Below, piece by piece: positions 33,901 through 42,184 of a stretch of 64,000 nt of DNA. Numbering within the stretch: the first letter of the stretch is position 1; the number at the start of each line of letters is the position of its first letter. Both the position numbers and the translations under genes were made by a program. The DNA lies in NCBI RefSeq assembly GCF_035222375.1, contig NW_026946362.1, positions 1 through 64,000 on the forward strand, read 5' to 3'. The notes beneath the pieces are model-generated. The model was given only the letters and a program-made list of their open reading frames with translations. It ran no database searches and was not told the DNA's origin. The stretch comes from Podospora pseudocomata (taxonomy: Eukaryota > Ascomycota > Sordariomycetes > Sordariales > Podosporaceae).

Positions 33901-34886
33901 ATGTAGCTTTATTCCACTTAATAAATCATGCATTTTATAAAGCGCTATTGTTTTTAGGAGCAGGTAGTGTTATACACGCTGTAGCTGATAACCAAGATTT
34001 TAGAAAGTATGGTGGATTAATAAATTTTCTACCTTTAACATACTCTGTTATGTTAATAGCGAGTTTAAGTTTAGTTGCTTTCCCTTTCATGACAGGTTTT
34101 TATAGTAAAGATTTTATTTTAGAATCTGCTTATGGACAATTTAGTTTTTCAGGTGTAGCTGTATATATAATAGCTACTATAGGTGCAATATTTACAACGC
34201 TATATTCTGTTAAAGTTTTATACTTAACTTTTATTTCTACACCTAGCGCACCTTTACATACTTATAAAGGTGCTCATGAAGGTGATTTATTCCTTACTTT
34301 ACCCTTAATAATTTTAGCTATATTTTCTATATTTTTCGGATTTTTTACTAAAGATATATTCATTGGCCTTGGTTCTAGCTTCTTTGCTGATAATAGTTTA
34401 TTTATTCACCCAACTCATGAAATCACTATCGATACTGAATTTGGAGTTCCTGTATTTTGAAAATTACTTCCTTTTGTATTTACAGTTTCATTTAGTATTG
34501 TAAGTTTAGTGTTATCTGAGTATTTACCAGAATTAGTAATAAATTTTAAATTAAGTAGATTAGGTTATAATATTTTTGGTTTCTTCAATCAACGTTTTTT
34601 GATTGAATTATTTTATAATAAATATATCACAAATTTAATTTTAGATTTAGGGGGACAAATGACTAAGATATTAGATAAAGGTAGTATAGAACTATTTGGG
34701 CCTTTTGGCTTAGAAAAAGGGTTAGTTAATTTTAGTAAAAATATATCATCTCTAAGTACAAGTCATGTAACGACTTATGCATTATATATCTTAGTAGCTT
34801 TTATTTTATATTTACTTTATAATTATTTATCTTTTAATTTTTTGCCTTTTCTTATAGCTGGACTCACTATACTAACAACGATATAA
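24961..34886 (+). CDS. nad5: NADH dehydrogenase subunit 5 (5 exons)
   Basis: Proton-pumping membrane subunit of complex I. Exons 24961-25208, 27503-27578, 29032-29277, 30880-30981, 33606-34886 sum to 1953 nt, 650 residues, in line with the family. Landmarks: [29 protein letters not shown], the pump-helix segment [34 protein letters not shown], and the long amphipathic C-terminal arm. ATG lies inside the nad4L stop. Four introns interrupt it (three group I, one group II). No break seen. Confidence 0.95.
25209..26796 (+). CDS. Long LAGLIDADG homing endonuclease (nad5 intron 1)
   Basis: Fused to exon 1, about 529 codons, longer than most. Motifs [13 protein letters not shown] (about 25540) and [13 protein letters not shown] (about 26002). 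The C-terminus (about 26560-26796) looks like a NUMOD1-type DNA-binding helix ([17 protein letters not shown]). Just before the first motif, the sequence gggtgcgtagcccaaatttt (about 25509-25530) resembles the unit in the nad4L intron ORF, but here the motif is spared. No break seen. Confidence 0.83.
25209..27502 (+). mobile_element. nad5 intron 1, group I
   Basis: Exon ends acagt (U), intron ends G before ttcaatg. Core is 3' of the ORF: gaagaccgtcggc-like string, ctacagactggttcacc and tgtacagtcggatc (about 27255-27338). A run of ten C (26802-26811) and GC repeats sit just after the ORF. Confidence 0.83.
27579..29031 (+). mobile_element. nad5 intron 2, group I
   Basis: Exon ends gatcct (U), intron ends G before cataatcaa. 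Core at the 5' end: attccggggaactcctaaagct (about 27626), overlapping the start of the ORF (caatcgcggatctaagtc, 27738). Confidence 0.84.
27735..28889 (+). CDS. LAGLIDADG homing endonuclease (nad5 intron 2)
   Basis: 384 codons from ATG 27735. N-terminus with RGSKS and [11 protein letters not shown], then motifs [13 protein letters not shown] (about 28003) and [13 protein letters not shown] (about 28491). In the second motif the usual D/E two before A is Ser, as in several relatives. The whole reads in one frame, unlike its relative in cox1 intron 5. Confidence 0.85.
29278..30363 (+). CDS. LAGLIDADG homing endonuclease (nad5 intron 3)
   Basis: Fused to exon 3, 361 codons. Motifs [13 protein letters not shown] (about 29515) and [13 protein letters not shown] (about 29872). 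Near relative of the cox1 intron 2 ORF. Compared with that copy it has a small Arg-Ser-Thr-Ser/poly-Phe addition at about 30020-30045, encoded by ggcgtagc and a T-run. Confidence 0.85.
29278..30879 (+). mobile_element. nad5 intron 3, group I
   Basis: Exon ends ttaggt (U), intron ends G before aatttagat. Core 3' of the ORF: tgcgggaaaacccta (30409), aatccgcaggaaac (30713), cctcagagactacacg...gaaaatatagtcc (30754-30849), with a GC-repeat block (30500-30690) between elements. Confidence 0.84.
30982..33321 (+). CDS. Group II intron reverse transcriptase/maturase, active site lost (nad5 intron 4)
   Basis: Open in frame from exon 4 to TAA 33319 (779 codons). RT landmarks [33 protein letters not shown] and [21 protein letters not shown] are clear, and a maturase-like X region follows. 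The catalytic YADD reads YANV (32566-32577). Repeat units have entered the frame at about 31660-31700 (KLGASSG twice), 32105-32180 (Gly/Ala-rich, within the RT fold) and 32665-32712 ([14 protein letters not shown]). No HNH domain is visible at the end. It cannot be an active RT; splicing help may come from the cox1 intron 1 protein. Confidence 0.82.
33526..33559 (+). ncRNA. Group II intron domain V (nad5 intron 4)
   Basis: agccgta...gggaaac...tacggttc hairpin, the same stem ends as in cox1 intron 1. The ribozyme core thus looks kept although the ORF is damaged. Confidence 0.8.
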
Positions 34887-35120
34887 TGTTCTTATTTCTA
34901 TTTTTTATTTTTATGTATTTTTTTAGGCCTAAACTCTATTTTTAGAGTAAGTGACACAAGCTCTAAAAGTATTAGAGGGCGCGAGCTCGAAATAATATTA
35001 TACGATAAGAGTCCAACTAGACCTTACCTCTTTGTTAGTAGTTCATCTTTACAGTCTAGTATTATTCCTAAAATTTACCTTCCTAAGTTTTTTAGAATTT
35101 TTGTTAAAAGGTTAATATTT
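34887..35120. other. Spacer after nad5
   Basis: T-rich trailer with an agagctt-type and a gcgcgagctcg unit (34978-34990). No gene seen. Confidence 0.5.
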
Positions 35121-35668
35121 ATGTTACTAATTCTACCTTTAATTATAATATCCAAAGCTATATATTTTTGTTGACGCACAGATACATGAACTCATATATA
35201 ATTTATTCAACAATTTACAAGCTCAATACCTTCTGCTGATGCACAGCAGCCTAAAAAATACTGAACGGGGGGGGTGAAGCTTCTTCTGCTTGGCAACCTA
35301 AAAAGCTTGGAGGTAGCGCCTCCCATAAAGGAGTTATAACTGAGTCAGATTTTGAATGAGAATCTGAATCAGAAGCTGATTATAAATCAGATTCTGACCA
35401 TGATGAGTTAGAAGTAAGTAAATTTATTTACATTCCTACGTTTAAGGAACGTGTTAATAAAGCCACTAAGGAAGAGCTAGTTGAAGCTCTAAATGTAATA
35501 GAGTTTTCAATAAAATCTTATGAAAATCATAAAGAAGTACCTGCATATAAAGAACAAATTAGTAAACTGATTGAAAAATAAAATATATGTAAATCAGCTT
35601 TAGAAAATATTGAGCAGGTTAAATTTTTAGAAGAAGAAAATAGTAAAGGTAAAGGTAAGGATAATTAA
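35121..35668 (+). pseudogene. Decayed ORF of unknown function
   Basis: Begins like a membrane-anchored protein (MLLILPLIIISKAIYFCW) followed by a Gln/Ser region and an acidic, Ser/Glu/Asp-rich part (ESESEAD, SDSDHDELE) and a Lys/Glu-rich, coiled-coil-like end. The frame is broken in about three places, one at or near a run of eight G. I do not recognise the family. The good residual composition suggests a once-real gene, not random sequence. Confidence 0.45.
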
Positions 35669-36244
35669 ATTTAATGCGTATGTACATACGTACGGCGCCG
35701 TCGTACTACGAACCATAGCTATTTAAGTAATGATTTTTTAGTAAGTGAATCAAGCAAGCATACTTCGTACACCAGGACTTGCCTGGCTTAGCCAGGCAAG
35801 TCCAATAAGCCCGGCAAACTGTATATAATATATAATAATAAAGGGTAAATCTTATTGCTATATAATCATTTTATGATTATATAACAAAGTGATTATTATT
35901 ATAAAAAAATGTAGAGGATAAGGATTTAATTTATACACGAACTCTTAATATAAAGTCAGTACGTCTATTACCACTAAAGTGCAGGCTGTTATATTTATAC
36001 TAAGATGTCTGTTTAGAATCCAAATCTTATGTAGATTTGCTGCTTGCGCCCGGGCTGGCTGGCTGGTGGCTACGCCGCATCAGCAGCAGAAGTAGGCGGG
36101 ACCAGGCTACGCGTGTACGACGGCGCATGTCTGTATGCTTGCTGTTATTTTTTTTTTAGATTCTATATAACATGTATAATGATATAATATAATATTATAT
36201 AATAATATTTCAATATAGAATAAATTGTATTTTATTATTTTTTT
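35669..36244. other. Spacer before cox2
   Basis: No gene. Several hairpin-forming GC units (about 35685-35710, 35758-35815 with ttgcctgg/ccaggcaa, 36040-36140 with ggctggctgg). The last 90 nt are A/T only, as before many genes here. Confidence 0.5.
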
Positions 36245-38268
36245 ATGTTTTTTTTAATTAATAAATTAGTTATGAATTTTGATGCTCCCAGTCCTTGAGG
36301 TATATATTTTCAAGATAGTGCTACTCCTCAGATGGAAGGGTTAAATGAATTACACGATAATATAATGTATTATTTAGTAGTTATATTATTTGCTGTAGGA
36401 TGAATTTTATTATCTATAGTTATAAACTATGTTAGTACAAAATCACCAATTTCACATAAATATTTAAATCACGGTAGAGATGTGCCTATTCAAAAGTGTT
36501 TTAAGTTTAAAGGTAACTTGCGCTTGGTAAATAATAACAATAAATATATACGTTCTTATAGTACAACATCTTTTTCAGGTCCTAAGACCAAGTCGCTAGG
36601 CCTGTCCCAAAAGGACCATAATAGTATAAAATTGTATCAAGATCCTTATTCAATGAGAAAATTAATTATAAAAGATAACAAAAATAAATCTGGTATCTAT
36701 AAATGGACCAATAAATTAACTAATGATATATATATTGGACAATCAGTTGATTTATCTAAAAGATTTATAAGATACTTTAATATGAGTTATTTGAAAAATA
36801 GAGAAACTCTTATAATAAGTAGAGCTTTGATTAAATACGGGTATTCCAACTTCCAGCTTGAAGTATTAGAATATTGTGATATAGCTGATTTAACAGAAAG
36901 AGAACAATACTATCTTGATAAGTTAAATCCTAAATACAATATTTTAAAAATAGCAGGTAGTTCTTTAGGACATAAACTAACAGAAGAAACTAAAGCTAAA
37001 ATTAGTAAATCTTTAAAAGGAATATATGTAGGAGAAAAATCTGCTTTATATGGTCGCACTCATTCTGAAGAAACTAAAGCACTCATGGCTCTAAATAAGT
37101 TAGGGGCAAATAATTCATTATTTGGTAAAACCCATTCTGAAAAAACTAAAGAGTTAATGAGACAAAAAGCTTTAGGTAGAAAACATTATGAAGAAACTCT
37201 ATTAAAAATGAGTGCTAACAGAGGTTATCTTGTTAACATATATGAAAAATCTGATTCAAAAGGGTTTCAATTAATAGGTAGTTTTGTTTCAATAAGAAGA
37301 GCTGCCAAATTTTTAGGAATTAGTAGTAATACTATAAGACTCTATATAAATTCTGGTAAAATATTTAAAGATAGATATAAATTTACTAGCTAACGAAGTA
37401 CACGCAGGAATAAATACCAAATAAATTTAAAAAAACTATGAATAAAATTCCACTATATGCTGGAAACTCCTAAAGCCTTCAGGTACTATAAAGATAATAG
37501 ATATATACTTTATCAGTGATAACCCTAAAGGATGTACAATGGATTATCAGCAGGAAACCAAGACCTTGGTATTCTGCCGCCACCTGTGGTGGCAGGACAC
37601 TGAGGGTGGGGGGGGGGAGCGCTGCGCCGCCCTCGGTACTAAATACTTTGGATCCTCAGAGACTACACGTGGAAATCAAACGTCGACGACGTCGACTTAT
37701 AAGATAAGATATAGTCCAGTTAAGTATGAAAGTACTTATGTTGTAGACATTAATCGAATTAATATGAACTATTACTCCAGCAGTAATATTAATATTAATT
37801 GCTTTTCCTTCTTTTAAATTATTATATTTAATGGATGAAGTTAGTGATCCTTCAATGTCAGTTTTAGCAGAGGGTCACCAATGATATTGAAGTTACCAAT
37901 ATCCTGATTTTTTAGATTCTAATGATCAATTCATAGAATTTGATTCATATATAGTACCAGAATCTGATTTAGATGAAGGAGGATTAAGAATGTTAGAAGT
38001 GGATAATAGAGTTGTTCTTCCTGAATTAACACATGTTAGATTTATTATAACAGCAGGTGATGTTATACATTCTTTTGCTGCTCCTGCTTTAGGTATAAAA
38101 TGTGATGCATACCCTGGAAGATTAAATCAAGTATCTGTTTTTATTAATAGAGAAGGAGTATTCTACGGTCAATGTTCAGAAATATGTGGAATATTACACA
38201 GCTCTATGCCTATAGTAATAGAATCGGTATCTTTAGAAAAATTCCTTATTTGATTAAAAGAACAATAG
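36245..38268 (+). CDS. cox2: Cytochrome c oxidase subunit 2 (2 exons)
   Basis: Complex IV subunit that receives electrons from cytochrome c through CuA. Exons 36245-36475 and 37747-38268 give 250 residues. An N-terminal leader precedes [17 protein letters not shown], then two membrane helices. The CuA ligands are present in HSFAAPALG and [15 protein letters not shown]; the Trp-rich EGHQWYWSYQYPD electron entry site is intact. Bases 38103 on read [11 protein letters not shown] 36245 chosen because it begins the hydrophobic leader; ATG 36272 is an alternative. Confidence 0.95.
36476..37393 (+). CDS. GIY-YIG homing endonuclease (cox2 intron)
   Basis: Fused to exon 1, 305 codons. [18 protein letters not shown] (about 36692-36745) is the GIY-YIG module; LSKRFIRYF gives the catalytic Arg and EREQYYL the Glu. 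Three NUMOD3-like repeats ([29 protein letters not shown]) and a NUMOD1 helix ([18 protein letters not shown]) follow. No break seen; looks active. Confidence 0.87.
   Translation, partial: RDVPIQKCFKFKGNLRLVNNNNKYIRSYSTTSFSGPKTKSLGLSQKDHNSIKLYQDPYSMRKLIIKDNKNKSGIYKWTNKLTNDIYIGQSVDLSKRFIRYFNMSYLKNRETLIISRALIKYGYSNFQLEVLEYCDIADLTEREQYYLDKLNPKYNILKIAGSSLGHKLTEETKAKISKSLKGIYVGEKSALYGRTHSEETKALMALNKLGANNSLFGKTHSEKTKELMRQKALGRKHYEETLLKMSANRGYLVNIYEKSDSKGFQLIGSFVSIRRAAKFLGISSNTIRLYINSGKIFKDRYKFTS
36476..37746 (+). mobile_element. cox2 intron, group I
   Basis: Exon ends cacggt (U), intron ends G before acattaatc. Core 3' of the ORF: ctatatgctggaaactcc (37453), attatcagcaggaaacc (37543), cctcagagactacacg...agatatagtcc (37656-37718). 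A GC block with ten G (37608-37617) lies inside the core region. Confidence 0.87.
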
Positions 38269-38861
38269 GAGGGACAGGTTGTTAGACTAAAATGTCTGTT
38301 TTGTATTTATATTACGACGACGAAGTCGTCGTATTGGCGGTGACAAAGTCGCCGCAAGAAGTCATACAACAAGGTCGTACGAATTACGAATACTTTTTTT
38401 TTGAAGAATAGCGGCTCGCGAGAGCGGGATACGGCGCTATATATAAAGCTCGTCTTTATATTAAGATTTTATATTTTGTTGGGGCGCGACGACGAAGTAT
38501 ATATGCATACTTCGTAGGCGCAGGCTCATAATTAATGCGAAGCGCGAAACACAAAACGCAAAACACTAAAACTAAATATATAATGCGTATGGTAACCATA
38601 CGTATTGTTTATTTAATCCTTTTAAACATATTTTATAAGAAAAGGGGAGAAGCCTTAAAATTAGTTTACTACTTTTAAACAGGTTAATCCTTAAAGTTAA
38701 AGCCCCTTTATATATAAAGATTAATTTATTCTTACAATAATATCTTACTTAATTAAAAAATTAATTAGGATTTTTTATTTTTATAAAGTTCAAGGGGCTA
38801 ACCTTGAAGGTAATTTTTTTTTTATAGTAGGGTAGTATATTTTAATTTGATTTTTATTCAA
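38269..38861. other. Spacer cox2-nad4 with palindromes
   Basis: No gene. A 9-bp perfect stem (tacgacgac/gtcgtcgta, 38313-38333) is followed by a ggcggtgac/gtcgccgc hairpin and gctatata units. Two partly similar AT-rich blocks (38640-38740) contain repeated aaggggagaagcc/aaagcccctt pieces. Confidence 0.5.
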
Positions 38862-40421
38862 ATGTCAGGATTGTTATATGCTCTATTAATTATACCTATG
38901 ATAGGTATTTTTTTTATTTTAAGTTTTGATAGTTATAATTTTAATATTACTAGTAATAACAGTAATAGTGGGAGTTTTAGTGAAGCCGGAGCTGGTAAGA
39001 ATAGTGGAGGAGAATTATTAAAAGTCCTCGTAATAAATAATGAATTAAATTTTTATAAAAAAATTGCTTTTATAACTACAATTATGAATTTAATTGTATC
39101 ATTAATAATTTATATCTTGTTTGATTTTAGTACTAATCAATTTCAATTTGTACAAGATGATTTGGAATTAAGTGTTTATAATATATATTTAGGGGTGGAT
39201 GGTCTTTCAATATATTTTGTATTATTAACAACTATAATAATGCCTATAGCATTAATATCAAATTGAAATTCAATAACACATAATATTAAGGCATATTTAA
39301 TAATAATATTATTGCTGGAAACTCTTTTATTGGCCGTATTTTTAGTATTAGATGTGTTATTATTTTATATATTTTTTGAAAGTATATTACCGCCTTTATT
39401 TATATTAATAGGTTTATTTGGATCAAGTAATAAAGTAAGAGCTAGTTTTTATATTTTTTTATATACATTGTTAGGATCATTATTTTTATTATTATCTATT
39501 TTAACTATGTCTTCTTTAATTGGTACAACATATTTGGATGTTTTATCAAAAAGTAATTTTGAATATACAACTCAAATATTTTTATTTTTAGGAGTATTTA
39601 TAGCTTTTGCTGTAAAAACTCCTACAGTTTTCTTAAATAGTTGATTATTAAAAGCTCATGTAGAATCGCCCTTAGGTGGAAGTATAGTACTTGCAGGTAT
39701 TGTATTAAAATTAAGTTTATATGGTATATTTAGACTAATCCTACCTTTATTACCTAAAATATCTTTAAATTATACTTCTATAATTTTTAGTATAGGTATT
39801 ATTACAATAATTTATGCCAGTTTTAGTACATTACGAACTATAGATATAAAAGAACTAATTGCTTATAGCTCAGTATCTCATGCTGCAGTTTATTTAATAG
39901 GTGTATTCAGTAATATTATTCAAGGGATTGAAGGTGGTATACTTTTAGGTTTAGGACATGGATTTGTGTCAAGTGGGCTATTTATATGTGCAGGAGGTGT
40001 ATTGTATGATAGATCTGGTACCAGAATAATATCTTACTATAGAGGAACTGCTCAAGTAATGCCATTGTTCTCCATACTTTTTTTCATTTTATGTTTAGGT
40101 AATTGTGGTGCACCTTTAACTTTAAATTTTGTAGGGGAATTTATGTCTTTATATGGAACTTTTGAAAGATTACCTTTATTAGGTCTATTTTCTAGTTCTT
40201 CTATGATATTCTCGGCCGCTTACACTATATATATGTATAACCGTATAGCTTTCGGTGGTTCATTTAGTAAATTCTTTGAAGAAAATATTGGTGATGTAAC
40301 TAAAAGAGAATTCTTTTTATTATTTACTTTAATAATATTTACTATTATGTTTGGAATATACCCATCCTTTATTTTAGATGGCTTACATTATAATGTAACA
40401 AGTTTATTGTTTGGTGTTTAG
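38862..40421 (+). CDS. nad4: NADH dehydrogenase subunit 4
   Basis: Proton-pumping membrane subunit of complex I, 519 residues, intronless here. Landmarks FFESILPPLFILIG, WLLKAHVESPLGGSIVLAGIVLKLSLYG, and AYSSVSHAAVY with the pump Lys and Glu residues. ATG 38862 is chosen over a TTG at 38847 because it starts the hydrophobic first helix. An Asn/Ser/Gly-rich loop at residues 27-50 is longer than in compact genomes. Confidence 0.95.
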
Positions 40422-40494
40422 AGTACTTTGTTGCTGTAATAAATAACAAAAGCAACTGTTTTCGTTTTTATTTTTTTTTTTTTATTTTTTTTAC

Positions 40495-40529
40495 GAGGTA
40501 TCTAAAAGATATCGAAAGCCGTCCATACA
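40495..40529 (+). repeat. 35-nt direct repeat, copy 1
   Basis: Identical to 41422-41456. The left half is a 7-bp hairpin (ggtatct/agatatc) with an aaa loop; the right half reads gaaagccgtccataca. Confidence 0.85.
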
Positions 40530-41421
40530 GTTCTGACATTAAGCCCCTTATGAGTGCAAATTCATAGGAGGGAATTCATTAAAGATTTTAAGCTATACAG
40601 CTACTATCTCAAATTAGAAAAAACTAATTTTAATTAGTGAAGTCCTGGAAATGTGGTTAAAAAGCAGTTTGATGTTCGCGCTAAGCTTGATAGAAGAGTA
40701 AAAAACTCTTCAAGCTTAGCTTGAAATTGTTATGTTATACAAAAAAAATTAGATAAAATTTTATTTATCCTCCTCGTGTACTAATTGATGGATGAAAATT
40801 AGTAAAAAGAGTACCTCGGAGAAAACCGGAATCCTAAGCCTGGTGTCGAGCTGTGAATTTGAGAGGGTAACCGATCAAACAATAAACTCTAAGTTAGAAA
40901 AAAATAAATAAATAAATTCCGGGAATTTTCCAATTTTCCTGCGAAGCCGAGGGGTAATCCTCAATTTTTAAGAGCTCGCGCCTAATAGAGTCTTTAAAAA
41001 GTGTATGACACACATACTCCATAGTACAAAAAATATTGTAATAAAGGATACCTTTGACCTAGGCAGGCTTCTAAATCCTCCGGGATATGAAGTAGAGCTC
41101 GAAAGTAATTATACGAATCACTTCAGGCGCAAGCTCGACCCCATATCTCCCACTACATCACTAACCACTATGATAAAAAGATATCTTCGGATACTTATGA
41201 AGTTATCTGGTTAGGTTATGTATAGTTGCGATGTGCTGAGAAGAAAGTGGTATGTTAATACGGAGCGAGCTTGCGCCGCGCCACATGGTTATATAGGTTG
41301 GTTTGGGATACCCTATGGGATAATTTAGAGCATAATATAAAAAATGAAAAGAGTAAGGTACAGGTCAGGACGTAGAATCACGCCGTACACTGCGAACTAA
41401 CTCGTCACAAAAAGCTGGCTG

Positions 41422-41456
41422 GAGGTATCTAAAAGATATCGAAAGCCGTCCATACA
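41422..41456 (+). repeat. 35-nt direct repeat, copy 2
   Basis: Second copy, 927 bp downstream of the first, right before a cluster of tatatagcgc and ctcctcctc repeats. Confidence 0.85.
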
Positions 41457-41694
41457 TGCTTCGTCTGCTATATATTGTGCTATATATAGCGCAATCTCCT
41501 CCCTCCTCCTCCTCCTCGCACACACCATATCATGCTTGTGCCTGCTTGAGGTGCAAGCTCAATATTTACATCTTCCTATGCTCTGGCATAAGTTTAAATT
41601 AGTATATAAGGCTGCGCAAGCTAAAGCTCTTATTATTTAAACTTAGAACTTGATACTTTTATATCAGTATTATTTCTATTTTTTCATAATTTAT

Positions 41695-41847
41695 ATGCCT
41701 CAATTAGTCCCATTTTATTTTGTTAATGAAATAACATTTACTTTTATTATACTTGCTATAACTGTGTATATTTTATCTAAGTACATTTTACCTAGATTTG
41801 TTCGTTTATTCTTATCTCGTACTTTTATATCTAAACTTTTAGGGTAA
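41695..41847 (+). CDS. atp8: ATP synthase subunit 8
   Basis: Fo stator subunit, 50 residues. [17 protein letters not shown] start, one membrane helix, then a basic tail ([12 protein letters not shown]), the classic fungal ATP8 form. ATG 41695 begins the MPQL motif; the frame is open 45 nt upstream but the family starts here. atp6 does not follow, unlike in most relatives. Confidence 0.93.
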   Translation: MPQLVPFYFVNEITFTFIILAITVYILSKYILPRFVRLFLSRTFISKLLG

Positions 41848-42184
41848 ATAAAAAGGCTACTGCTCCTGCAGCTAAGCGCAAGCTAAAGCTAAGGAGCTCG
41901 CACAGGCAGGCTGGCGGCTACGCCGCAGGAGCAGAGGTACAAATTGAGGATATTGGTCTTTTTTGGCGCTATACGTAGCGCGGCGCCATATACAGCGCTA
42001 TATATAGCGCTATATATAGCGCAAGCTCCCCCTCGAGCTTGCGCCCTCCTCATATTATATAAACATATGAAACCTCATACTCATAACTAACATAGAGAGT
42101 TATCGTTAATGGTAACATTTCATGAGGTTACTTTTTTATTAGCACTTTTTTTTTGATTATGTTTTTAATTTTTATATCTTTATT
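41848..42184. other. Spacer atp8-nad1, GC palindrome cluster
   Basis: No gene. Between 41965 and 42053 several gcgctatatatagcgc palindromes are nested with gcgcaagctc/gagcttgcgc pairs, able to form long hairpins. Confidence 0.6.

Larger units (their letters stand above)
40422..41694. other. Large nad4-atp8 spacer bounded by a direct repeat
   Basis: A 35-nt sequence at 40495-40529 recurs exactly at 41422-41456; it folds as ggtatct-aaa-agatatc. Between the copies are conserved-looking structured segments, GC repeats and a 69-codon ORF (41005-41214). Part of it (about 41058-41100) is nearly repeated in reverse at 48335-48377. No known gene recognised. Confidence 0.5.

Noticed and set aside
37516-37817. 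Two overlapping ORFs rich in Arg/Gly
   Set aside because: They lie in the cox2 intron core and a GC-repeat block; the known RNA core explains the sequence.
40600-40900. Mitochondrial RNase P RNA candidate
   Set aside because: The segment has stems, but I could not find the conserved P4 strands in the right order.
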